Assembly (NCBI RefSeq): GCF_001423125.1
Contig: NZ_LMNW01000001.1
Location: 483,433-547,432, forward strand
DNA: 64,000 nt
DNA from: Duganella sp. Leaf126
Lineage (GTDB): Bacteria; Pseudomonadota; Gammaproteobacteria; Burkholderiales; Burkholderiaceae_D
Direction: 5' to 3'
The notes beneath the pieces are model-generated. The model was not told the origin of the DNA and searched no databases. It worked only from the letters and a program-made list of their open reading frames with translations. Shown here one piece after another: positions 1-10,524 of the stretch (positions are counted from its first letter, which is position 1; every line of letters starts with the position of its first letter). The position numbers and the translations under genes were made by a program.

Positions 1-82
1 GAAACCATCATAGAACCGGGCGACTCTCCACAAGCTTGCGGTGACATTACAAACAGGAAAGCTAGTTACACGCCAGCGTGCG

Positions 83-1489
83 CTAGTTCGTGGCCAGCGG
101 CAGCACCAGCCGCGCCACCAGGCCCGGCGCATTGTCTTCCAGCGCCAGCCGGCCGCCGTGCGAGGTGGCGGTGGCGCTGACGATCGACAGCCCCAGGCCG
201 TTGCCCGGCAGGTGGCGGCTCTTGTCGAGGCGGTAGAAGCGCTGGGTCACCTTGTCCAGCTCCTCGGGCGGGATGCCGGGGCCGTTGTCGCTCACGGCGA
301 TCGACGCCATGCCGTGATGCAGGCCGGCGCGCACCCGCACCGCCGATCCCGGTCCCGCATACTTGAAGGCGTTTTCCAGCAGGCTGGCAATCGCGCTGGC
401 GAGCAGGTTGCGGTCGCCATCCACGTACAGCGACTCGGGCGCTTCCACGGTCAGCGCGATGTTGTCGTCTTCCGCGATGGCTTCGTACATCTCGCCGATG
501 TCGGCCACCACGCGGCCCAGGTCGAGCCGCTCGAACATGCTGGTGCGCATGCCCGACTCTACCTCGGCGATCTGCAGCAGGCGTTCGAACAGGCGGATCA
601 GGTCGTCGATGTCGTCGATGGCGTCGTGCGAGGCGCCCGACAGCCGTTCGACGCTGGCATCGTGGCGCAGCGCGTCGTCGAGCCGGCCGCGGATGCGCGA
701 GAGCGGCGTGCGCAGGTCGTGGGCGATGGCGTTGGAGACGTGGCGGATACCTTCCATCAGCAGCTCGATGCGGTCGAGCATGCGGTTGATGTCGCGGTTC
801 AGGCGCGCGAATTCGTCGTCGCCGCTGATGGTGATGCGGTGACTGAGGTCGCCCGCCTCGATGCGGGCGGCGGTGCCGCGTATCTCGCCCAGCTTGCCCT
901 CGATGGTGCGCCGGAACAGCAAGGCGCCCGCCACCGTCAGCAGCAGCGACACGCCGGCGCCGGCCAGCAGCGCATCCCAGATCAGCTCGCGCACTGCTTC
1001 CTGCTCGCTCAGGTCGCGGCCGACGATCAGCACGCCGCCGCCGGCCAGCGGCAGCAGGTACAGGCGCGCCGGTTTCAGGTGGCCTTCGCGCACCACGTCG
1101 GCGCTGAGCATGGTGGCGCGCGGTGCGGTCTTGCCGGCGATGGTCCCTTCGGCCAGCGGCCACGAGCCGAGGTTGCCCGCCAGCGCCTTGCCGCCGCTGT
1201 CGAGCAGCTGGTAGATTTCGCGGTCGCTGTCGATGCCGTCGTTGAGCAGGCGCCGGACTTCCTCGATCAGGCTTTCATGGCCGCCGGTGGCCGCGCGGTG
1301 CAGCAGGCGCCGGGCCTGGGCGACGATCTTGCCATCGAGGTTTTGATCGAGCACGCCGATGGTGCCGGTGTAAAACACCAGCGACACCACCGCGATCGAC
1401 AGGGTGCCCAGCAAGCCGTAACCGAGCACCAGCTTGGCGGCGATCGATGCGCCCCACAGCCGCGAGGCGGACCGCAGCCGGTCAGCCAA
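83..1489 (-). CDS. Sensor histidine kinase of a two-component system
   Basis: This 468-residue inner-membrane kinase should sense a periplasmic or membrane signal and phosphorylate the response regulator encoded just upstream. A first membrane segment lies near residues 17-41 and a second near 170-193, flanking a periplasmic domain of about 125 residues. A HAMP linker follows, then the HisKA box with His257 in AHDLRTPLSR, the N box around Asn373 (LLENAFKY), DNGPGIP at 401-407 and GNGLGLS at 429-435. All catalytic boxes are intact. Its start overlaps the end of the regulator gene by 8 bases, so the two are co-translated. The signal cannot be read from the sequence; QseC/CusS-like kinases are the nearest type. 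Confidence 0.9.
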   Translation of the reverse strand: MADRLRSASRLWGASIAAKLVLGYGLLGTLSIAVVSLVFYTGTIGVLDQNLDGKIVAQARRLLHRAATGGHESLIEEVRRLLNDGIDSDREIYQLLDSGGKALAGNLGSWPLAEGTIAGKTAPRATMLSADVVREGHLKPARLYLLPLAGGGVLIVGRDLSEQEAVRELIWDALLAGAGVSLLLTVAGALLFRRTIEGKLGEIRGTAARIEAGDLSHRITISGDDEFARLNRDINRMLDRIELLMEGIRHVSNAIAHDLRTPLSRIRGRLDDALRHDASVERLSGASHDAIDDIDDLIRLFERLLQIAEVESGMRTSMFERLDLGRVVADIGEMYEAIAEDDNIALTVEAPESLYVDGDRNLLASAIASLLENAFKYAGPGSAVRVRAGLHHGMASIAVSDNGPGIPPEELDKVTQRFYRLDKSRHLPGNGLGLSIVSATATSHGGRLALEDNAPGLVARLVLPLATN

Positions 1490-2201
1490 GCGGATACTCC
1501 CCGTCCGCCGGCGCCGTGGCGCCCATGCGGTAACCGACGCCGCGCAGGGTGTGGATCAGCATCACCGGGAAGTCCTTGTCCACCTTGGCGCGCAGGCGGC
1601 TGATCTGGACATCGATCACGTTGGTTTGCGGGTCGAAGTGATAGTCCCATACCGATTCGAGCAGCATGGTGCGGGTGACCACCTGGTTCTCGTTGCGCAT
1701 CAGGTATTCGAGCAGCCGGTACTCGCGCGGCTGCAGCGTGATGACCTTGGTGCCGCGCGTGACGCGCATGGTGCGCAGGTCGAGCCGCAGGTCGGCCACC
1801 TGCAGCTGGGTGCTGTCGGCGCCGGGGGCGCTGCGCCGCAGCAGCGCCTCCACCCGCGCCAGCAGTTCGGAAAACGCGAACGGTTTCGGCAGGTAGTCGT
1901 CGGCGCCGCCGCGCAGGCCCGTCACGCGGGCGTCGATGGTGGACAGGGCGCTGACGATGATGACCGGCGTGTGCTTGCCCAGCGCGCGCAGTTTGTCGAC
2001 GATGGACAGGCCGTCGATGCGGCCCGGCAGCATGCGGTCGAGGATGATGATGTCCCAGTCCTCGCCGGTGGCGTAATCGAGTCCGTCCGGGCCGGTGGCG
2101 CAGGCGGTCACCAGGTAGCCCGCCTCGCGCAGGCCCTTGCAGATGTAGTTCGAGGTTTCGGCTTCATCTTCGATGACCAGGCAGCGCACGCGTTTCTCCA
2201 T
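1482..2201 (-). CDS. OmpR-family response regulator
   Basis: This 239-residue DNA-binding regulator is the partner of the downstream kinase. The receiver domain has the acidic pair near residues 11-12, phospho-acceptor Asp55 (IIILDRMLPG) and Lys106 (LPKPF). The C-terminal half is a winged helix ending in HTLRGVGYRMG, typical of OmpR/PhoB proteins. I start it at MEKRVRCLVIEDE, because the in-frame sequence further upstream encodes no receiver-domain residues. It is the first gene of the pair, and the 209 bases upstream up to the glycosyltransferase stop should hold its promoter. Its target genes are not evident. Confidence 0.88.
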   Translation of the reverse strand: MEKRVRCLVIEDEAETSNYICKGLREAGYLVTACATGPDGLDYATGEDWDIIILDRMLPGRIDGLSIVDKLRALGKHTPVIIVSALSTIDARVTGLRGGADDYLPKPFAFSELLARVEALLRRSAPGADSTQLQVADLRLDLRTMRVTRGTKVITLQPREYRLLEYLMRNENQVVTRTMLLESVWDYHFDPQTNVIDVQISRLRAKVDKDFPVMLIHTLRGVGYRMGATAPADGEYPLG

Positions 2202-2410
2202 CAGGGGGTGATGGCCTATTTTAACCGCATCCACTGCAAATACCGGGGTGAACCCCCGCCGGAACGCCGTCGTTGCGTCGCACAGCGATGACGCCATCTT
2301 GGCAGCGTCAACGGAGAGGACCGTCGTCAGGGCGCAGAGTTCGCTTGCAATGATAATTTTTTGCCCTGGAAAAAGATTTGCGCCAGATCAAAAAGTGCCG
2401 CAATGGCGGC

Positions 2411-3598
2411 TCACACAGCTCCAGGCCGCTGCTGCAGTTGCCGGTACAGCGCATGGTAGTCGCGCGCCATGCGCTCGGCCGTAAACAGCGCGCCGTAGCG
2501 CACCGCGGCCTGCCGGCCCATGGCGGCAACGCGCTGCGGGTCGTCCCACAGCGCGCGCATGGCGGCAGCCAGCGCGATCGGATCGTCGGGCGGCACCGCC
2601 AGCCCGGTCTGGCCGTCGAGATTGACATAGGTGGTGCCGGTGCCGATCTCGCAGGAGATCAAGGGCTTGCCGAACATGGCCGCCTCCAGCAGCGAGATGC
2701 CGAACGCCTCCGCGCGCAGGTGCGACGGAAAGACCATGGCGTAGCAGGCCTGCAGCAGCGCACTCTTGTCGTCCTCGTCCACCGCGCCCACGAAGTGCAC
2801 GTGGTCGAGGCCCAGCCGCGCAGCGTGCTGCCGCAACGCCTGCTCGAGCGGGCCGGCGCCGGCGATCACCACCGGATAGCGGCCGGCAGCGCCGGTAACG
2901 GGCGTGGCCAGGTGGGCCAGCGCATCGAGCAGGACATGCAAACCCTTGTAGTAGCGCAGCACGCCGAGGAACAGGAAAAAGCGTCCGGGGAGCGGATCGC
3001 CCGCAGGCGTGCCGCAGCGCGCGCGCCAGCGCGCCACCGCCGCCGCCGGCGGCGTGCGGTAACCGGCCCGGTCCAGACCATAGCCGATCACGCGGGTCTT
3101 GCCGGCAAACCGGCGCAGTACCGGCGACGACGCCAAGTAATTGGGCGACGCGGCGACGATGGCGTCCACCCGGCCCAGAAAGCAGTGCTGCAGCGGTGCG
3201 TACAGGCGCAGCAGCCTTTTCTGGCGCACGATGTCGGCGTGGTAGCTCACCACCGTCGGCTTGTCCACCCTTGCCAGGAAGTGCGCCAGGTCCATGAACG
3301 GCCACGGGAAGTGGTAGTGCACGATGTCGGCCTGGCGCGCCAGCGCAGCGAGCTTGCCGATGGCGCCCAGCGAAAAGCCGGTGGACGCGATCTCGATATT
3401 TTGCCGCGCGCGGTGCACGACATGGCCTTCGACGTCGATGCGCGAGGCGCCGCCGCGCCCGAGCGTGAGCACGGTGTTCTCCACGCCCAGCCGGCCGGTG
3501 CCCACGCACAGCTGGCGGATCGCCTGCTCCACCCCGCCCCACGAGTCGGGATAATACGTCTTGTAGAAATGCAGCACGCGCATGGCGGCGCCGCTCAC
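2411..3598 (-). CDS. GT4-type glycosyltransferase (distal gene of nucleotide-sugar operon)
   Basis: This 395-residue protein has the two Rossmann-like halves of group 1 glycosyltransferases. It opens with MRVLHFYKTYYPDSWGGVEQ, the N-terminal acceptor-side fold, and later has FLFLGVLRYYKGLHVLLDA and the donor-binding stretch EAFGISLLEAAMFGKPLI with the usual E-x7-E spacing. It probably adds a sugar to a surface glycan from the GDP-deoxyhexose made by the operon. The GTG start overlaps the TGA of the preceding glycosyltransferase as GTGA, which indicates translational coupling. The exact linkage and acceptor cannot be predicted. Confidence 0.85.
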   Translation of the reverse strand: MSGAAMRVLHFYKTYYPDSWGGVEQAIRQLCVGTGRLGVENTVLTLGRGGASRIDVEGHVVHRARQNIEIASTGFSLGAIGKLAALARQADIVHYHFPWPFMDLAHFLARVDKPTVVSYHADIVRQKRLLRLYAPLQHCFLGRVDAIVAASPNYLASSPVLRRFAGKTRVIGYGLDRAGYRTPPAAAVARWRARCGTPAGDPLPGRFFLFLGVLRYYKGLHVLLDALAHLATPVTGAAGRYPVVIAGAGPLEQALRQHAARLGLDHVHFVGAVDEDDKSALLQACYAMVFPSHLRAEAFGISLLEAAMFGKPLISCEIGTGTTYVNLDGQTGLAVPPDDPIALAAAMRALWDDPQRVAAMGRQAAVRYGALFTAERMARDYHALYRQLQQRPGAV

Positions 3599-4779
3599 GC
3601 TGCCAGCACTTGCCGGTACACGGCGGCGGTGCGGCGCGCCGCGTCGTCCCAGCGCATCGCCAGCGCGCGCTGCCGGCCGGCGGCAATCAGGCGCGCGCGC
3701 ACGCCGTCGTCGCGCGCCAGCGTGCCCAGGGCAGCGGCGATGTCGTCCACCGACAGCGGATCGAATTCCAGCGCTGCGCCCTGCGCCACCTCGGGCAGCG
3801 ACGCGGCATGCGCGCAGGCCACCGGCACGCCGCTGGCAAACGCTTCGAGCAGCGGCAGGCCGAAGCCTTCGTACAGCGACGGAAACACGAAGGCGCCGGC
3901 GCCCGCGTACAGGTGGCGCAACTGCATGTCGTCGGTCACGCGGTCGAGCCAGACCACGCGCTCGCCGCGCTCGCGCGCCGCCTTCAGGCGCTGCACCAGT
4001 TCGGCGCTGCGCCAGCCCGGCGCACCGGCGATCACCAGCTGCCGCGCGGCGCGCAGCACCGGCGGCAGCGCCAGGTAGGCGTCGAGCAGGCGTCCAACGT
4101 TCTTACGCGGCTGCAGGGTGCCGACGCACAGGTAATAGCCGGCCTGCAAGCCATAGTGCGTCAGGGTGGCCGCCAGCGCTGCGGGCGCGGGCGCCTCGAA
4201 CCACTGGGCGCCCACGCCGTGGTGCAGCACGCTGATGCTGCGCGCGTCGATGCCGAAGTGTTCGACCAGCTCGCGCGCGGCAAACTGCGACGGCGCGATC
4301 ACGTGCTGCGCCTTGCGCACGGCGCGCCGTTGCAGCCAGTTTTTCAGGCGCCGCCACTTGGGATTGCACCAGTGCGGGTGCGAGACGGGCAAGGCGTCGT
4401 GCAGGGTCGCCACCACCGGGCAGTCCATGCGCACGATGCGGTAATCGGTGGCGTGGAACAGGTCCAGCCGCTTGCTGTCACCGCCTGCGCCGGCGGTCAG
4501 CGTACGGCTCACGTCGAGATAGGCGCCGGCCGGCAACAGCAGGTCCCCGAGCGTGGCGACCGGAAACGACAGCGGCAGCGCGCGCCCGGCGCTGAGCGGC
4601 GCGCCGCCGCCGGGCGGGGCAAAGCTGAACGGCAGCACCTCAATGTCGGCGGCGCCCGGCAAATGCTCGAGCAAGGCCCGCGTGTAGACACCGATGCCGT
4701 CGATGCGCCCGCCGGTCAGCGCCGGCTCGATCATGGTGGTGGACAGACCGACCCGCAACGGCGCTGCCACGCCGCTCAT
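3595..4779 (-). CDS. GT4-type glycosyltransferase
   Basis: This 394-residue enzyme resembles mannosyl- and rhamnosyltransferases of O-antigen clusters. Recognisable parts are the N-terminal VGLSTTMI with GGRIDGIGVYTRALLEHL, the central HATDYRI and VATLHDALPVSHP, then YYLCVGTLQPRKNVGRLLDA and the donor site FPSLYEGFGLPLLEAFASG. The ATG overlaps the TGA of the reductase gene upstream as ATGA, so I prefer it to longer in-frame starts. The likely donor is GDP-D-rhamnose supplied by the two preceding enzymes. That inference rests on context. Confidence 0.87.
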   Translation of the reverse strand: MSGVAAPLRVGLSTTMIEPALTGGRIDGIGVYTRALLEHLPGAADIEVLPFSFAPPGGGAPLSAGRALPLSFPVATLGDLLLPAGAYLDVSRTLTAGAGGDSKRLDLFHATDYRIVRMDCPVVATLHDALPVSHPHWCNPKWRRLKNWLQRRAVRKAQHVIAPSQFAARELVEHFGIDARSISVLHHGVGAQWFEAPAPAALAATLTHYGLQAGYYLCVGTLQPRKNVGRLLDAYLALPPVLRAARQLVIAGAPGWRSAELVQRLKAARERGERVVWLDRVTDDMQLRHLYAGAGAFVFPSLYEGFGLPLLEAFASGVPVACAHAASLPEVAQGAALEFDPLSVDDIAAALGTLARDDGVRARLIAAGRQRALAMRWDDAARRTAAVYRQVLAA

Positions 4780-5717
4780 GCTGCAAACATCCAGCGCAGC
4801 GTGTCGGCCAGCGGCACCGGCGCCAGGTCGCCGATCACGGCGGCCAGCCGGCGGTTGTCGCCCACCAGCCGCACCACTTCGTTGGCGCGCACAAAGGCCG
4901 GATTGACGCGGACGTCGATGCGGTAGCCGGCAATGTCGGCCATCAGGTCCAGCACTTCGCCCAGCGACCAGCCCGTGCCCGAGCAGACATTGAAGACGCG
5001 GCCGGCGGTCGCGGCGACCGGTGCGGCCAGCAGGCGCCGGTAGCTGTGCGCCACCATGCGCACGTCGGAAAAATCGCGCCATACCTGCAGGTTGCCCAGC
5101 TCGATGCTGGCGGCGCGCCGGCGGCAGTGGGCGACGATCTTGGACAGCAGGAAGTGCTCGTCCTGGCCCACGCCCGTGTAGTTGAACGGCCGGGCGACGA
5201 TCAGCGGCAGGCGGTCGGCCCACAGGCGCGCCATGGTTTCCATTGCCAGCTTGCTGACCGCGTAATCGTTGGCGGGCGCGGGCGGCACATCCTCGCCGAT
5301 CGGGTCCGCTGTGGCGTTACCGTAGATATTCGCGCTCGAGGCCAGCAGCACTGCCGAGGGGCGCTGGCCAGATGCGTCCAGTGCAGCGAGCGCCTCCAGC
5401 AGGTTGCGGGTGCCGACCAGATTGACCCGGTACATCTGTTCGGCGTCGCCGTGGTGGACGAAGGCAATCGCCGCCAGGTGCACCACCACGTCGGGCCGCA
5501 CCTGCTGCACCACTGCCGCCAGGCCGGTGCGATCGTTCAGGTCCACGCCGAATTCGTCCTCGCTGGCAGGGTCGCCGGCGCCGGGCAAGACGATGCCGAA
5601 CACCCGGTAACCGGCCGCGCGCAAGGCCTGCACCACGTAACGGCCCGTGAAGCCGGCGCTGCCGGTGACCAATGCGCGCCGGCCGGCGCCCTCTGCTGTC
5701 GTCGCAACATTCACCAT
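4776..5717 (-). CDS. rmd: GDP-4-keto-6-deoxy-D-mannose reductase (SDR family)
   Basis: This 313-residue extended short-chain dehydrogenase should reduce the product of Gmd to GDP-D-rhamnose. The dinucleotide fold is shown by ALVTGSAGFTGRYVVQAL near the N-terminus. The catalytic Ser lies in LLASSANIYGNA and the Tyr/Lys pair in DYAVSKLAMET. The later RPFNYTGVGQ and RDFSDVRMVAHSY are typical of Rmd-like reductases. It follows gmd by six bases. GDP-fucose synthase (an epimerase-reductase) is an alternative, but the short Rmd-like architecture and pairing with GT4 enzymes favour the rhamnose route. Confidence 0.82.
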   Translation of the reverse strand: MVNVATTAEGAGRRALVTGSAGFTGRYVVQALRAAGYRVFGIVLPGAGDPASEDEFGVDLNDRTGLAAVVQQVRPDVVVHLAAIAFVHHGDAEQMYRVNLVGTRNLLEALAALDASGQRPSAVLLASSANIYGNATADPIGEDVPPAPANDYAVSKLAMETMARLWADRLPLIVARPFNYTGVGQDEHFLLSKIVAHCRRRAASIELGNLQVWRDFSDVRMVAHSYRRLLAAPVAATAGRVFNVCSGTGWSLGEVLDLMADIAGYRIDVRVNPAFVRANEVVRLVGDNRRLAAVIGDLAPVPLADTLRWMFAA

Positions 5718-5723
5718 CGGCTC

Positions 5724-9252
<3,529 letters not shown>

Positions 9253-9340
9253 GCTCTACTGCCTTCCTGTTTGTGCGGTCGGAAAGCCTACGATTTTATC
9301 AGACCCAACTTTGCGCATAACTAGGTATTTTCACGCAGGG

Positions 9341-9355
9341 TGATAATAGTTATCA
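9341..9355. promoter_or_regulatory. Candidate Fur box
   Basis: TGATAATAGTTATCA agrees with the Fur 7-1-7 pattern TGATAAT-N-ATTATCA at 13 of 14 defined positions and has perfect six-base palindromic arms. On the plus strand it overlaps a possible -35 (GTGATA, 9340-9345), which is 18 bases from a good -10 (TATGAT, 9364-9369). It lies 85 bases from the maeB start and 190 bases from thiL. No typical iron gene is adjacent. Confidence 0.5.
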
Positions 9356-9451
9356 GTATTTGTTATGATGATTCACATCAAATCTCCAAATTTTCCTTGC
9401 TTTTAGGCGCATTAGCCGTAGGGATGCGGTCATATGCCATATTTTCAGCAA

Positions 9452-9529
9452 TTATCGGTTTTTACTATTTATCCGATAACGCTCATTGAAAATGGCAATG
9501 ATGCAGTACTGCGTGGCGTGACAAGCGCC
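9452..9529 (+). ncRNA. Structured leader or small RNA candidate before thiL
   Basis: Three hairpins follow one another: arms TTATCGG/CCGATAA (9452-9479), TCATTG/CAATGA (9483-9501) and GGCGT/GCGCC (9515-9529, ending in GTTT). They lie downstream of the putative promoter at 9340-9369 and end 14 bases before the thiL ATG. No TPP riboswitch consensus is present. It could be a 5' leader of thiL or a short independent transcript. The region from 9253 to 9543 holds no convincing gene. Confidence 0.3.
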
Positions 9530-9543
9530 GTTTACAATGGCGC

Positions 9544-10524
9544 ATGCTCTCCGAATTCGACCTCATACACCATTATTTCCAGCGGCCCGACCACCGCGCT
9601 GCCCCTGCCGTCGCGCTGGGCATCGGCGACGACTGCGCCCTGCTCACTCCCACGCCCGGCATGCAGACGGCGATCTCGTCGGACATGCTGGTCGAAGGCC
9701 GCCATTTTTTTGCCGGCGAAGAAGCGCTGCGGCTCGGCCATAAAAGCCTGGCGGTCAACCTGTCCGACCTCGCTGCGATGGGCGCGCGCCCGGTCGGCTT
9801 CACCCTGGCGCTGGCCTTACCAAGCGCCGAGCGCGACTGGCTAGCCGGCTTTTCCCGGGGCCTGTTCGCGCTGGCCGATGCGCACGACATTGCCCTGATC
9901 GGCGGCGACACCACCAAGGGACCGCTCACCATCTGCATCACCGTGTTCGGCGAAGTGGCGCCGGGGCGCGCCCTGCGCCGCAGCGCCGCTGTGCCCGGCG
10001 ACGACATCTGGATTTCCGGCACGCTCGGCGACGCCCGCCTGGCGCTGGCGGCCTATCGCGGCGAGCTGGCCACGCCGCTGGCCGCAGCGGACCACCAGCA
10101 GGCGGCCACCCGCATGCACACGCCCACGCCGCGGGTGGCGCTGGGCATGGCGCTGGCGGCATCCGGCATGGTCCATGCGGCGATCGATATCTCGGACGGC
10201 CTGGTGGGCGACCTCGCACATATCCTCGCGCGCTCGGGCGTGGGCGCCACGCTCGATGTCGATGCGCTGCCACCCGGCCCGGTGCTGGCCACGCAGGACG
10301 CCGCGCTGCGCCGCGCCTATTGTGCGGCCGGCGGCGACGATTACGAGCTGTGTTTCACGGCGCCGGCCGGCGCCCGTGCAGCCATCCTGGCGGCCGGCGC
10401 CAGCACGGCGACGCCAGTGAGGCGGGTCGGCAGCATCGCGGCGCAGCCCGGCCTGCGCCTGGTCGATGCGCACGGCACTGCGCTCGATCTCGGCTTAACC
10501 GGCTTCGATCACTTCAAGTCCTGA
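9544..10524 (+). CDS. thiL: Thiamine-monophosphate kinase
   Basis: This 326-residue cytoplasmic enzyme phosphorylates thiamine monophosphate to thiamine pyrophosphate. It shows the PurM/ThiL-type fold: N-terminal GIGDDCALL, the metal-binding SSDMLVEGRHF, LAVNLSDLAAMGARP, IGGDTTKG, and C-terminal DISDGLVGDLAHI and GGDDYELCFT. The length matches the family. Its 3' end overlaps the convergent gene by 16 bases. There is no good Shine-Dalgarno sequence before the ATG, and a hairpin sits directly upstream, so initiation may be inefficient or regulated. Confidence 0.93.
   Translation: MLSEFDLIHHYFQRPDHRAAPAVALGIGDDCALLTPTPGMQTAISSDMLVEGRHFFAGEEALRLGHKSLAVNLSDLAAMGARPVGFTLALALPSAERDWLAGFSRGLFALADAHDIALIGGDTTKGPLTICITVFGEVAPGRALRRSAAVPGDDIWISGTLGDARLALAAYRGELATPLAAADHQQAATRMHTPTPRVALGMALAASGMVHAAIDISDGLVGDLAHILARSGVGATLDVDALPPGPVLATQDAALRRAYCAAGGDDYELCFTAPAGARAAILAAGASTATPVRRVGSIAAQPGLRLVDAHGTALDLGLTGFDHFKS

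Noticed and set aside
1-82. Gene or element at the left edge
   Set aside because: The 82 bases after the kinase stop show no frame, no strong hairpin and no known motif.
41-1603. 520-codon plus-strand frame opposite the first kinase
   Set aside because: The opposite strand encodes an intact histidine kinase; this frame has Gln/Val/Ala/Gly-rich composition typical of antisense GC-rich DNA.
9370-9543. TPP riboswitch before thiL
   Set aside because: The conserved CUGAGA and ACCUGAUC-type elements are absent; the hairpins do not fit the TPP fold.
9434-9844. Open frame starting in the maeB-thiL interval and running into thiL in another frame
   Set aside because: Its second half is an alternative frame of thiL and its first half has no recognisable protein; no ribosome site.
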